From: Rhodopirellula sp.
Lineage (GTDB): Bacteria > Planctomycetota > Planctomycetia > Pirellulales > Thermoguttaceae
NCBI GenBank assembly: GCA_012728855.1
Contig: JAAYEH010000082.1
Coordinates: forward strand, 1 to 47,579
Direction of reading: 5' to 3'
DNA length: 47,579 bases
A program made the position numbers and the translations under genes. Shown here in pieces: positions 27,301-34,975 of the stretch. Position 1 is the first letter of the stretch; every line of letters starts with the position of its first letter. The notes under the pieces are model-generated. The model was not told the DNA's origin. It saw only the letters and a list, made by a program, of their open reading frames with translations, and ran no database searches.

Positions 27301-27484
27301 GTGCATCAAGCTTAAGACGCTCGACGCGGAGACGTTCCGCAAGCACCTGCTGGAAAAGTACGGCATCGGGGTCATCGCCGACGGCGACCGCGACATTCGC
27401 GTCGCGTTCTCCTCGGCCGAGATTGGGGAGTTGCCCCAGGTGTACAGCCAGATGGCCGCCGCCGCGAGGGATTTGCTCGGCTGA
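24374..27484 (+). CDS. pckG: GTP-dependent PEP carboxykinase fused to class I/II aminotransferase
   Basis: A 1036-residue protein in one open frame. Residues 1 to about 590 are a complete GTP-type PEP carboxykinase, which turns oxaloacetate and GTP into PEP, CO2 and GDP. Its P-loop with the hallmark cysteine is FPSACGKTN at 246-254 (Cys250, Lys252), and NWFRTDEDGSWLWPGFGENL is the guanine-binding region. Residues about 600-1036 are a fold-type I aminotransferase: NFPNNPTG at 798-805, VVSDDAYFGLFYD for the cofactor Asp/Tyr, Lys873 in GPTKEDFVWGFRTG as the Schiff-base lysine, and an Arg near the C-terminus (DRDIRVAFSS). The usual family length is about 600, so the C-terminal 440 residues are a true addition. 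GTG start with GGGGA upstream. Substrate of the aminotransferase half is unknown; Asp/oxaloacetate would fit. Confidence 0.93.
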   Translation: MNQHRKLQEWVEEAARLCQPDQVVWIDGSEEEKDRLIQEASATREIVSLNNKKFPGCLYHRTAINDVARTEDLTFICTTRRDDAGPTNNWMSPEEAYRKAGAIFRGSMRGRTMYVIPFSMGPVGSPFSKIGVELTDSIYVVLNMRIMTHVGRAVLKQLGTAGEFTKCLHGKAELDIKRRLILHFPDDNAIWSVGSGYGGNVLLGKKCLALRIASNLSEREGWLAEHMLIMGVEDPKGRVEYVAAAFPSACGKTNLAMLVPPEGLRSKGYRIWTVGDDIAWMRIDTDGRLWAINPETGFFGVAPGTNMNSNPNMMRTIQKNTIFTNVVLTKDGEVWWEGADGEPPESGWDWKGQPWKPGMKDEKGEPILGAHPNSRFTAPLAQCPSASFRTEHHHGVPISAIIFGGRRARLAPLVYEAFDWEHGVFVGATMASERTAAQFGKIGEVRRDPMAMLPFCGYHMGDYFEHWLSTGRRMSNPPKIFHVNWFRTDEDGSWLWPGFGENLRVIEWILDRCRGEADAVKTPIGYVPSPTALDLTGLDIPNETLEKLSAVNRDDWYAETEGVASFFQEFGQRFPKALWEQLESLRLRLRAPVSLMKPGAEVRPLAAELNDVIERENSNVYAMLSELGKRLYFPKGILAQSAEAKEKAKQCDVTIGIARENGKPMFLPSIMKYFPELTPGEVLSYAPATGRPDLRKRWREGLLRKNPSLKAKGFSTPIVTSGVTHALSLVADLFVNKGDMVLLPDKFWENYELLFATRYQAQLATYPLFNAGGGFNIEALRQALATRAGSWKTVLIMNFPNNPTGYSITNGEADSIVTVLREAAEDGRNLIVVSDDAYFGLFYDEEVAQESLFARLAGLHERILAIKVDGPTKEDFVWGFRTGMLTFSSKAFLSEEALYGALEKKAAGAIRSAISNCSHVAQSVLAKAMASEEIAGERQEKKATLEARAKEVHKILADPQYAKFWEPYPFNSGYFMCIKLKTLDAETFRKHLLEKYGIGVIADGDRDIRVAFSSAEIGELPQVYSQMAAAARDLLG

Positions 27485-27502
27485 CTGCCGCAACGGACCA
27501 TC

Positions 27503-27537
27503 GCGACTGCCGGCGCCATCGCGGCGCCGGCAGTCGC
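27503..27537. terminator. Perfect hairpin between convergent genes
   Basis: Arms 27503-27517 and 27523-27537 pair perfectly over 15 bases (GCGACTGCCGGCGCC and its complement) around a 5-base loop. It lies 18 bases after the PEPCK fusion stop and 15 bases before the stop of the convergent secreted-protein gene, so it can end transcription from both sides. There is only a short T-containing tail (TTCAACTCCGTTT), so efficiency as an intrinsic terminator is uncertain. Confidence 0.75.
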
Positions 27538-27552
27538 TTCAACTCCGTTTCC

Positions 27553-28587
27553 CTACTGCGCCGGCGTCAGAAAACCCCGTACCATCCAATCGTGTTTCGG
27601 TTCGACCGGTTGGTATCCCGATTCGGGCTTGCCTGTGTAGGAGTGCGACGTGGTGACATCGGTGTCGACTCCCACGTAAATCCCTTTGGTCTGCCGGGCG
27701 TTGAAACATAGTCCGATGCCGAACTCCCGCGGCACGTCGGTCGGCACAACGCCGAACGTGTACCAGCGCTGCTCGCCGCGCGCGATTCGAGCATAGGGAC
27801 AGGTCCACTCCTTGATCAGCTTCCAGTCGCCGTCCAAGAGATAGATGTGGAAGTCTTCCTGCGGCGGCTGCGGATGGCCATAGCGGCCGCAAAAGAGCTG
27901 GATGGCCACGAGACGTGCCGCTCCGTCGGGCCGAGTGAAACGGACACCGAAGCCCGTGTCGGCGAAGCTCTGCTTGCCTTCGGCGGTATTGTCGACGTGA
28001 GCGACACAGACGGTCCCTTCGGGGATCTTTGGCAGATCCTGCACGGATTCGACGTCGGCATACGAACTGCTCGCAGTCGCCGACGTCGCCCAGTGGATCT
28101 TTTTCTCGTCGTCGACCAACCCTACGGCGTCGATCGCGTTGGAGCCTGGCACCGCCGCTGAGTCGAGATAGACCTTCACCCTTTGCACGGGGAAGTCGAC
28201 CTTCACGGCTACGCTGGACGTGCCCATCGAACTGATCGGCGGTGTCGGATCTTCACCTTCCCACACCTCGATCTCCTCGCCCCGGTGATTGAAGACGGTG
28301 ACCCGCTCCAGCGCGCCGGGGTTGTCGGTCTGGACGACGCGAACGGCCGTGGCTTTCACGGCTTTGGGATACTCCAGAAGCAGCCATTCCTTCCGGCTGT
28401 CCGGTGTCAGCGAAACCCAGGCGGTCGGCATCTCGCCCGCCTCGGGAGTGTTCGGAGCGCCGGTCGCCTGCTCGGGGCCAAACGGCCGCGCAGAACGATC
28501 CGCCGCCGCGCCAATCACCCCAGCGGCGCACACCCCGGCGGTAAAAAGAAATGTCACGAAACATTGAGTGGTGGAGCGGTAAGTCAT
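27553..28587 (-). CDS. Secreted protein: discoidin-like domain plus shared C-terminal domain (paralogue A)
   Basis: A 344-residue exported protein; signal peptide within residues 1-30. Residues about 40-160 look like an F5/8C (discoidin) fold (EWLLLEYPKAVKATAVRVV; VKVDFPVQRVKVYLDSAA). Residues about 192-344 are a domain shared with the next two upstream genes: TGFGVRFTRPDGAARLVAIQ, RYGHPQPPQEDFHIYLLD, RQTKGIYVGVDTDVT, HDWMVRGFL. I know no name for it. Last gene of a three-gene minus-strand set. ATG 28587 has GAGGA 8 bases upstream; ATG 28602, 2 bases after the preceding stop, is an equally usable start. The frame is open to 28833 but that part overlaps the upstream gene. Function unknown; probably a periplasmic or cell-surface binding protein. 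Confidence 0.85.
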   Translation of the reverse strand: MTYRSTTQCFVTFLFTAGVCAAGVIGAAADRSARPFGPEQATGAPNTPEAGEMPTAWVSLTPDSRKEWLLLEYPKAVKATAVRVVQTDNPGALERVTVFNHRGEEIEVWEGEDPTPPISSMGTSSVAVKVDFPVQRVKVYLDSAAVPGSNAIDAVGLVDDEKKIHWATSATASSSYADVESVQDLPKIPEGTVCVAHVDNTAEGKQSFADTGFGVRFTRPDGAARLVAIQLFCGRYGHPQPPQEDFHIYLLDGDWKLIKEWTCPYARIARGEQRWYTFGVVPTDVPREFGIGLCFNARQTKGIYVGVDTDVTTSHSYTGKPESGYQPVEPKHDWMVRGFLTPAQ

Positions 28588-28604
28588 CGTGGTAATCCTC
28601 ATAT

Positions 28605-29354
28605 CTAATCGGCCTTTCCCGTGTCGGCCTTGGCCGGCTTGATCATGGCACGGATCAGCCAGTCGCCGTTTTCCATCGGCCGGCGCGGGCCATCGGGCAA
28701 AGCAACCATCGATTTTCCGCTTCCTTCGCCGTCGTGGCTCACGTACACGCCTTTTGTCTGGGTCGGGTTGAAGCCGACACAAACGAGGAAATCCGTTTTG
28801 ACGTTCGTGGGGCGGATTCTCAACGTCACCCACTGTTCTTCCCCCCGTTGGAATAGCCGGTAGGGCAGCTTGTTTTCAGAAAGGATCTGGAAGTCGTCGT
28901 CGCAGATCCATACGTGAAAATCTTCCTTCGGCGGCGCAGGGTAACCGTAGCGCGAGCCATGGAGCCGGACGGCGGTCACAGCCCAGGAGCCTTCCGGCGC
29001 CTCGAAACGTACCGCGTGTCCTCCTCCGGCGATGCTTCTTTTGCCCGCCGAACGCCCGTCGTCCTCTTTGAGTTCCTGCGGTTCCCCACCGCCGGGCTCC
29101 TCGCCGCCTGACTGGATGAACTCCTGGTCCGAATCGGACAATTTCTCCAGCGGCACCGTAAGGGTCGTACCGTCGGAACGTTCCAATTGGACCATACCGT
29201 TCTCGAAGCCGATCATCTTTGCCTCGATCGTATGCTTGCCGGTGGCGTCCTTCCAGATCCTCATGGGCGAGGACTGCTTCGCGGCCTGGGCGAGACCGAC
29301 TGCCACCAGCAGCGAAGCTGCAACGGCAAAACCAACGCTCTTTCGAATCATCAT
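28605..29354 (-). CDS. Secreted protein: SHD1 domain plus shared C-terminal domain (paralogue B)
   Basis: A 249-residue exported protein with signal peptide MMIRKSVGFAVAASLLVAVG. Residues about 31-85 are an SHD1 (SLA1 homology 1) domain: MRIWKDATGKHTIEAKMIGF and TLTVPLEKLSDSDQEFI. A short acidic linker leads to the same C-terminal domain as the two neighbours, from about residue 105 (AGGGHAVRFEAPEGSWAV; RYGYPAPPKEDFHVWI; TQTKGVYVSHDG; GDWLIRAMI). The start at 29354 has AAGGGG about 5 bases upstream; the frame is open to 29378. Middle gene of the three-gene set, 32 bases after paralogue C and 2-17 bases before paralogue A. Role unknown. Confidence 0.85.
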   Translation of the reverse strand: MMIRKSVGFAVAASLLVAVGLAQAAKQSSPMRIWKDATGKHTIEAKMIGFENGMVQLERSDGTTLTVPLEKLSDSDQEFIQSGGEEPGGGEPQELKEDDGRSAGKRSIAGGGHAVRFEAPEGSWAVTAVRLHGSRYGYPAPPKEDFHVWICDDDFQILSENKLPYRLFQRGEEQWVTLRIRPTNVKTDFLVCVGFNPTQTKGVYVSHDGEGSGKSMVALPDGPRRPMENGDWLIRAMIKPAKADTGKAD

Positions 29355-29386
29355 TGTTCCCCTTTCCGGTACATACAATTGACGAG

Positions 29387-30217
29387 CTATTGCGATGCCG
29401 GCCGTCCGGCGGTCGAATCTGCCAATACGACTCGGACCATCCAGTCTCCCGGTTCTTCCAGCGTAACAAAGCCTTTATCAGGCAGTCCCGTGTACGAGTG
29501 GCTCTCCGCGACGCCCTTGTCGAGCCCCAAGAATACGCCCCTGGTTTGCTGGGGATCGAACGACAAAGCCACGCCGAACGCCTCGGGCACCTTGGTGGGC
29601 GGGACTGCAAGGCGATGCCATTGCAGATCACCACGGTCGATCTGTTCGTACGGGAATGCAAACTTTCCGATCACCTGCTGTCTCTGGTCGAGAAGAAAGA
29701 CGAAGAAGTCTTTGGCCGGCGGCTGAGGACTCCCGTAGCGCGCGGCATAGAGCTCGACCGCGATGACAGTGTTGCCACTCGCGGGCCGATGAAACCGCAC
29801 GAAATGGCCGGTACCGGCGAGGCTCCACTTCTTCTCCGATGTATCATTGACGTAGCCGACTCGGACCTCGGCGCCGCAGGACGTACTGCCGTGGCCGTTC
29901 TGCTCCCGGGCGGATGGCCGCTGCGATCCAGTCACTCTGGACGGGTTCAGTCGCACCGTGAGCCGTTCGATCCAGCCGCTGCGAACCTCAACCTGGCGGA
30001 CTGCCGGCGTGTAGCCATCCAGTTCCACTGTCACGCTTCGGACGCCCGGTGGAACGATGAGCAGTTCGTCGGACCGGCCCAGCGGCTTGCCATCGACGGC
30101 GATTTCGGCGCCTGGGGGGACCGTGCGGATGTAGAGGCGGGTCGAAGGAGTCTCCCCCGTTTTCACCCTAGACGGACCTGTAGCGCAGACCATTACGGCC
30201 AGGAGAATCAGGTTCAT
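29387..30217 (-). CDS. Secreted protein: PEGA domain plus shared C-terminal domain (paralogue C)
   Basis: A 276-residue exported protein. The short hydrophobic N-terminus MNLILLAVMVC could be a signal peptide; Cys11 resembles a lipidation site but the residue before it is Val, so a lipoprotein is doubtful. Residues about 26-90 are a PEGA domain (RLYIRTVPPGAEIAVDGKPL; SVTVELDGYTP). Residues about 115-265 are the domain shared with paralogues A and B (AGTGHFVRFHRPASGNTV; RYGSPQPPAKDFFVFLLD; QQTRGVFLGLDKG; GDWMVRVVL). First gene of the three-gene set, divergent from an ECF sigma factor gene 210 bases away whose partner kinase also carries PEGA. Confidence 0.85.
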   Translation of the reverse strand: MNLILLAVMVCATGPSRVKTGETPSTRLYIRTVPPGAEIAVDGKPLGRSDELLIVPPGVRSVTVELDGYTPAVRQVEVRSGWIERLTVRLNPSRVTGSQRPSAREQNGHGSTSCGAEVRVGYVNDTSEKKWSLAGTGHFVRFHRPASGNTVIAVELYAARYGSPQPPAKDFFVFLLDQRQQVIGKFAFPYEQIDRGDLQWHRLAVPPTKVPEAFGVALSFDPQQTRGVFLGLDKGVAESHSYTGLPDKGFVTLEEPGDWMVRVVLADSTAGRPASQ

Positions 30218-30427
30218 GGGAGTTTACCCGTCCTGGATCAATCGCTTCATGTGCGGTCGGAACTCGCACTGTAAAGGAATTAGCGTCTGGAACAAGAATC
30301 TGTCGCGCTTTCTTGCCAACTTCTTCACATTCACAGAGAATAGCCGCAGAGACGGACAGGAACCAGAACCCCTGGCTGGCGTCGGGCTATCTCGAGCAAG
30401 TCCGGAGTCAATCACCCTACCAAGCGT

Positions 30428-31132
30428 ATGATCGGTCCAACCAAAGGAACCTTGCTGGAGCGTCTTCGCGACCCCCTGGACGGGATGGCGTGGGAAGAAT
30501 TCGCCCGCACCTATACAGCGTCGATCTACGCCTACGCCCGCCATCGCGGCTGCTCACCACACACGGCCGACGAGGTCGTGCAGGATGTCATGCTGGTCGT
30601 ATTCGAGAAGCGCGACGTCTTCCGCTACGACCCGGCGCAGGGCAGGTTTCGCGACTGGCTGATGGCGCTGGTTCGCAACCAGTTGGGCCAGCGGCGCCGC
30701 CGGCCTTCGGAGCGAGTGAAACCGATCGGGGGGCAGCGGCCGGCAGGCGCCGAAGAACCTGAAGATCCCGGAAATCCGCCGGACCGGAACTGGGAGTTGT
30801 TTTTCGAACAGGCTCTGCTGGCGGCGATTCTGGACGTGGTCCGCCGCGAGATGAATCCGCAGACGTACCAGGCATTTGAATTGGTCGTGCTCAACGAACT
30901 CTCCGGGGCGGAAGCGGCTCGCATCACCGGTCTGAGCCGAAACGCCGTTTATCTGGCACGCCGCCGCGTAGTCAAGCGGCTCGAAGAACTCGGCGAACCG
31001 TATCGGCGGCGCGGCGAACTCGGCCGGCGCCTGCGGGAAGCAATGGACGCTCACCCCGACGCGGAGGTCGAGCGGTCGGCGCTTGAGCGAATCGAGCACA
31101 CTCTGAGCCATAGCGGGGAGGCCGGCAAGTGA
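30428..31132 (+). CDS. ECF-family RNA polymerase sigma factor
   Basis: A 234-residue sigma-70 family protein. Region 2 is near residues 20-95 (WEEFARTYTASIYAYARHRG; ADEVVQDVMLVVFEKR; FRDWLMALVRNQ). Region 4 is near residues 145-195 (YQAFELVVLNELSGAEAA; ITGLSRNAVYLARRRVVK). A C-terminal extension of about 40 charged residues follows. It should redirect RNA polymerase to a small regulon. Its stop overlaps the kinase start (GTGA), so both are made together. It is divergent from the three secreted paralogues. In planctomycetes such sigma factors are often linked to Hanks kinases rather than to an anti-sigma factor, and none is visible here. Confidence 0.92.
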   Translation: MIGPTKGTLLERLRDPLDGMAWEEFARTYTASIYAYARHRGCSPHTADEVVQDVMLVVFEKRDVFRYDPAQGRFRDWLMALVRNQLGQRRRRPSERVKPIGGQRPAGAEEPEDPGNPPDRNWELFFEQALLAAILDVVRREMNPQTYQAFELVVLNELSGAEAARITGLSRNAVYLARRRVVKRLEELGEPYRRRGELGRRLREAMDAHPDAEVERSALERIEHTLSHSGEAGK

Positions 31133-32298
31133 GCGGGTCACATACCGACGAACCGACCTTGGAGCTTCCCGACCTCGATTTGGTTCGCGAGGTCGGCGAA
31201 GGGGCCTTTGGCCGCGTCTGGCTGGCCACCAATCGCACGACAGGCAAACTCTGCGCCGTCAAGATTGTCTTCCAGCGTGAGGGGGCTGCGGATCCGGTGG
31301 GACGTGAGATCGTCTCACTCACGCGATTGGAGTCGGCCGTCCGCCATCGCCATCCGAATCTCTTGGCGATCCACCATGTCGGTCGGACCGCAGAGCATCT
31401 CTTCTACCTCATGGATCCGGCGGACGACGTGGCGGGCGGCCCCGCTTCGCTCGAGGCGAGCTACCGCCCGGCCACGCTCGAGACCCGGCTCGACGCCGGA
31501 CCGCTCGCCGCCGCCGACTGCTGCCGCGCTGCCAAGGAACTGCTTGCCGCGCTGGCCTGTCTTCACGAGGCGGGAGTGGTCCACCGCGACGTAAAACCGG
31601 CGAACTGCCTCTTCGTTGGCGGCGACCTGAGGCTGGCCGATTTCGGACTTCTGACGGATGCGGACCGGACCATCTCCCGCGTAGGGACTCTCGATTACAT
31701 GCCGCCCGACGGCCGCATGGACGCGCGGGCCGATGTGTACGCCGCCGGCTTGATCCTTTACCAGATGATCACCGGTTTGCCCCCTTCGGAATTCCCGCGT
31801 CTGGGTCGGCAAGCCCACGAGATCCGCCGCGACCCGGCGCTGGCACGTCTGAACCGAATTGTTCTGCGGGCCTGTCAGCCGGCCCCACAAGCCCGGTTCG
31901 CTGACGCCCGTGCCATGCTTGCCGAGGTGGCCCGTGCGGGCGCGGATGGATCGGGGAAGCCGGCCCGGCATCGCCGGTGGATCGTCTTAGCCGGCATCGC
32001 CTGGCTGGCTCTCGCGGCTGTGGCGCTATGGACGTGTTTGCCGCGCACTCCGTCGTCGGTGCATGTAAATTTCATTACCAGACCGTTCGACGCCACGATT
32101 CTACTCGACGGCGCACCGCTGACGGATCCCGTCGGCAGCCCCTATCAAACGCCATGCACCGTTGCGAACCTGCCAGCCGGCGTGTACCGAGTGACGTTCC
32201 GCTGCGCCGGTCTGCCGGATTTCGACGCGGGCGAGATCGACTTTCGCACCACGCGCGAGGTCACGGCGGAATGGGATCGGGCGGAACGCGAGAATTGA
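31129..32298 (+). CDS. Hanks-type Ser/Thr protein kinase with extracytoplasmic PEGA domain
   Basis: A 389-residue membrane kinase. The Gly-rich loop EVGEGAFGRV is at 21-30, the ATP lysine is Lys45, the catalytic loop HRDVKPAN is at 152-159 and the DFG is at 171-173. One membrane segment at about 285-303 (IVLAGIAWLALAAVALW) follows, and the C-terminal 80 residues form a PEGA domain outside the cytoplasm (SVHVNFITRPFDATILLDGA). The GTG start overlaps the sigma factor stop. The layout fits an envelope sensor whose kinase output controls the adjacent sigma factor. The APE segment is degenerate (YMPPDGR), but the catalytic residues are intact. It ends 13 bases before the convergent sigma-54 activator. 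Confidence 0.93.
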   Translation: MSGSHTDEPTLELPDLDLVREVGEGAFGRVWLATNRTTGKLCAVKIVFQREGAADPVGREIVSLTRLESAVRHRHPNLLAIHHVGRTAEHLFYLMDPADDVAGGPASLEASYRPATLETRLDAGPLAAADCCRAAKELLAALACLHEAGVVHRDVKPANCLFVGGDLRLADFGLLTDADRTISRVGTLDYMPPDGRMDARADVYAAGLILYQMITGLPPSEFPRLGRQAHEIRRDPALARLNRIVLRACQPAPQARFADARAMLAEVARAGADGSGKPARHRRWIVLAGIAWLALAAVALWTCLPRTPSSVHVNFITRPFDATILLDGAPLTDPVGSPYQTPCTVANLPAGVYRVTFRCAGLPDFDAGEIDFRTTREVTAEWDRAEREN

Positions 32299-32311
32299 TC
32301 CTGCTTTTGTT

Positions 32312-33352
32312 CTAGCCGCTCGTGGCAAACGCATACCGATCCGATGCGCAGTATACCCCTTCGCTCAAGTTGAGCCCCGCGTCGTCAGTTTCCCACCGCT
32401 TAAGTTTTCGCTGCAAGGTCCGAATGGAAATACCGAGCGACTCGGCCGCCTCCGTCCGTCTACCGCTGAAATGGCGGAGCGTCTGCCCTACCACCACTCG
32501 CTCGATATCTGCCAGCGTATAGCCTTCAGGTATCTCGAAGAACGAGCGCGACGCGTCTGGAGCCCGGCGGACCATGGCCGGTAGATCGTCGATGGTGAGC
32601 GTCGGTCCCTTGGCAAGCACGACCATACTTTCAATACAATTGCGAAGCTGACGCACATTGCCCGGCCACTGGTAGTTCTGCAAGAATCGCCACAGTTCGG
32701 CGTCCGGCCCCAGCAACTCACGATGATTCGTCCAGCAGCTCATTTCCAGAAAATGGCGAGCCAGCAGTGGAATGTCCCCCTGCCGTTGGCGAAGCGGAGG
32801 AATCCGGAGAGCGACCACATTGAGGCGGTAATACAGATCTTCACGAAACGAACCGTCACCGATCATCTGATCGAGATTTCGGCTGGTGGCAGCCAGAACA
32901 CGAACATCGACCTGCTTGCCGTCGTTCGACCCGATCGGCGTAATCCGATGATCCTCCAAGACTCGCAAAAGCTTCGCTTGGGAGGTGAGTTCGAGATCGC
33001 CGATTTCATCGATAAAGAGCGTGCCACCGTGGCATGCCTCGAATCGGCCGGGGCGATCGGTTCCCGCTCCGGTGAAAGAACCCTTCGTATGACCGAACAA
33101 TTCGCTCTCCACGAGGGTCTTCGGAACGGCCGCCATGTTGATCGCCGAGTAAGGGCCTTCGCTCCGGTTGCTCCGGTCGTGGATAGCCCTGGCGACCAGT
33201 TCCTTGCCCGTGCCTGATTCGCCCAAAATCAGTACGGTGGCGTCCGTGGCGGCAACGCGCCCGATCTGGTCGAAAATGTCAAGCATCGCCTCCGAACAAC
33301 CGATCATGGAATTGCAGTCGGACGGCTTCGTTTGCGGTTGAATCGTTTGCAC
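32312..33352 (-). CDS. Sigma-54 interacting transcriptional activator without a receiver domain
   Basis: A 346-residue AAA+ enhancer-binding protein. Walker A is GESGTGKE at 44-51, the sigma-54 contact loop is GSFTGA at 91-96 (usual GAFTGA), Walker B is [10 protein letters not shown] at 110-119, and the C-terminus has a Fis-type helix-turn-helix ([20 protein letters not shown]). There is no receiver, GAF or PAS domain, only about 20 residues before the AAA+ part. It activates RNA polymerase bound to sigma-54 at -24/-12 promoters. An ATG at 33373 is in frame but the GTG at 33352 has a perfect AGGAGG 7 bases upstream and is preferred. Convergent with the PEGA kinase gene. Confidence 0.93.
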   Translation of the reverse strand: MQTIQPQTKPSDCNSMIGCSEAMLDIFDQIGRVAATDATVLILGESGTGKELVARAIHDRSNRSEGPYSAINMAAVPKTLVESELFGHTKGSFTGAGTDRPGRFEACHGGTLFIDEIGDLELTSQAKLLRVLEDHRITPIGSNDGKQVDVRVLAATSRNLDQMIGDGSFREDLYYRLNVVALRIPPLRQRQGDIPLLARHFLEMSCWTNHRELLGPDAELWRFLQNYQWPGNVRQLRNCIESMVVLAKGPTLTIDDLPAMVRRAPDASRSFFEIPEGYTLADIERVVVGQTLRHFSGRRTEAAESLGISIRTLQRKLKRWETDDAGLNLSEGVYCASDRYAFATSG

Positions 33353-33775
33353 CGTAACGCCTCCTGGAAACATTTGACGAATTGGGGTCGCCTTTTACGT
33401 ACAGTCCAATGGTAAGGTTCATCGGGTAGTTCGGTAAGTCGGGGGAAACCAACGTTTGCGTTCAGAGAATCCGGTGACTATGGGCCAGGGAACGCCCCAT
33501 ACTCCCCCCCGCTCGTCCGTGCCGCGAAAGTATCGTTAGGTTTTTCTTGGTCGCCCCTGCCACCGCACGATCAATCCAGCGCGGTCGCCAACCGATACGG
33601 AAAAAAAGGCCTCCGCTCTTCTTGTGCTGATTGAGGTATCGATTGGCGTTAAACCGGGCAATCTTTGCCGTTTCGCAACAGGACGGCGGAGGTTCCGCAA
33701 TCGGATCGCCGATAACCGTCAAGCCGGCTGTATCGCCAGCGCTTCACCTCTCACGGCAATAGATCGGGATCAGGT
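33353..33775. other. Divergent intergenic region
   Basis: About 420 bases between the sigma-54 activator (minus) and the RdgC-like gene (plus). It should contain both promoters. I found no convincing -35/-10 or -24/-12 element. A minus-strand open frame (33462-33722, 86 codons) has a Cys pair but no recognisable domain or good ribosome-binding site and is not called. A run of eight C (about 33504) and a run of seven A (about 33601) are present. Confidence 0.55.
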
Positions 33776-34963
33776 ATGGGATTTCTTTCTGGGCGGATGA
33801 CGTTCGAGACCTTTCGAATCGGCGGAGAGCCGCCTCGCCAGTTCGGTCCGGAGCATATCGAGATCCTCCAGCGCTTCGCCATCGACCGGATGGAAACCGC
33901 TTCCGAGGAGCAGGCCATCGCGGGCTTTTTGGCGGGCGAGCATCTCTTCGATCTTGAATTCGACCTGGAAAAAAACGTCCTGGCCGATTGCCTGCATTTC
34001 GCCGTCAGGATCGACACCAACCAGATTCCCGCCGCCGTGCGGAGAGCCTGGCTGCAAATTGAATTGGCGGCGCTGACGGTGGACAACCCTAGCGGCAGAC
34101 CTACCAAAGCCCAGCGGCAGGAGGCGAAGGAGGCCGTCGAGACGCGTTGCCAGGACGAAGCCCGTAGCGGCAAGTTTCGTCGAATGCAACAATTCCCTCT
34201 CCTCTGGGACTCGCGAACCAACCTCCTCTTTTTCGGCGGCTCTAGCGCTACCGCCTGGGAACAATGCTCCGAGCTGTTGATTCGAGCGTTCGACCTTGAG
34301 TTGGAGCGTCTCACGGCCGGGCATCGAGCCCACGACTGGGCCGTCGAATCCAAACGTTTAGAGGCACTCGAAGAACTCCTCCCCTCGAATTTCTTTCCCG
34401 ACGATGCTGCCGCCGAGATCGTTTGGTGGAACGGGGAGTCGGGCAACTTCGATTACCTGGGCAACGACTTTCTCCTTTGGCTCTGGTGGTACCTGGAGAC
34501 ACAAGCCGACACCCTTACGCTCCCGGATGGCTCGGAAGTCACCGCAATGCTCTCGCGAACGCTCAGCCTGAGCTGTCCGCGGGGCGAGTCGGGCAAGGAG
34601 ACCATTTCCGCCGAAGCGCCTTCACGGCTGCCCGAGGCGGCGCAGGCGATCCGCTCGGGAAAACTCCCCCGCAAAGCCGGCCTGATTCTTGTCCGCTACG
34701 GCGACCAGTACGAACTGGTGCTACAGCCGGAAACCTTCTCGGTCAGCGGGGCGAAGATCCAAACCGACGAAAGAGAAGATCCTTCGGACGGAAGAGGTGC
34801 GCTTGAAGATCGAATCGAGAATCTACGGGGCCTGAACGAGACGATCAACTTGCTCTATCATGCCTTCTGCGAAAAGCGGATCGGAAAAAGTTGGTCCGGC
34901 GAACTCGCGCAGATGCAGCGATGGCTGAAGAAGGAAGCGAAGACCCGAAAGCCGGCCGCCTAG
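33776..34963 (+). CDS. RdgC-like protein
   Basis: A 395-residue soluble protein. The start MGFLSGRMTFETFRIGG, the phrase EKNVLADCLHFAVRIDTNQI and the later NLLFFGGSSATAWEQCSELL fit the divergent planctomycete members of the RdgC family. RdgC in gamma-proteobacteria is a ring-shaped DNA-binding protein that limits RecA activity. The length is longer than the roughly 300 residues of the E. coli protein, with an extra charged C-terminal section. ATG 33776 has a weak CAGG upstream. It stands alone, 12 bases from a convergent gene. I am fairly sure of the fold and less sure that the DNA-binding role is kept. Confidence 0.75.
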   Translation: MGFLSGRMTFETFRIGGEPPRQFGPEHIEILQRFAIDRMETASEEQAIAGFLAGEHLFDLEFDLEKNVLADCLHFAVRIDTNQIPAAVRRAWLQIELAALTVDNPSGRPTKAQRQEAKEAVETRCQDEARSGKFRRMQQFPLLWDSRTNLLFFGGSSATAWEQCSELLIRAFDLELERLTAGHRAHDWAVESKRLEALEELLPSNFFPDDAAAEIVWWNGESGNFDYLGNDFLLWLWWYLETQADTLTLPDGSEVTAMLSRTLSLSCPRGESGKETISAEAPSRLPEAAQAIRSGKLPRKAGLILVRYGDQYELVLQPETFSVSGAKIQTDEREDPSDGRGALEDRIENLRGLNETINLLYHAFCEKRIGKSWSGELAQMQRWLKKEAKTRKPAA

Positions 34964-34975
34964 CGCGGATTCATT

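Noticed and set aside
24116..27493. Minus-strand open frame of 1125 codons opposite the PEPCK fusion
   Set aside because: It is exactly antisense to a gene with clear enzyme motifs, and its translation is Gly/Arg/Asp/His-rich without any domain. Long antisense frames are expected in high-GC DNA.
33462..33722. 86-codon minus-strand frame in the intergenic region
   Set aside because: No ribosome-binding site, no hydrophobic or domain pattern, and it lies where promoters are expected.
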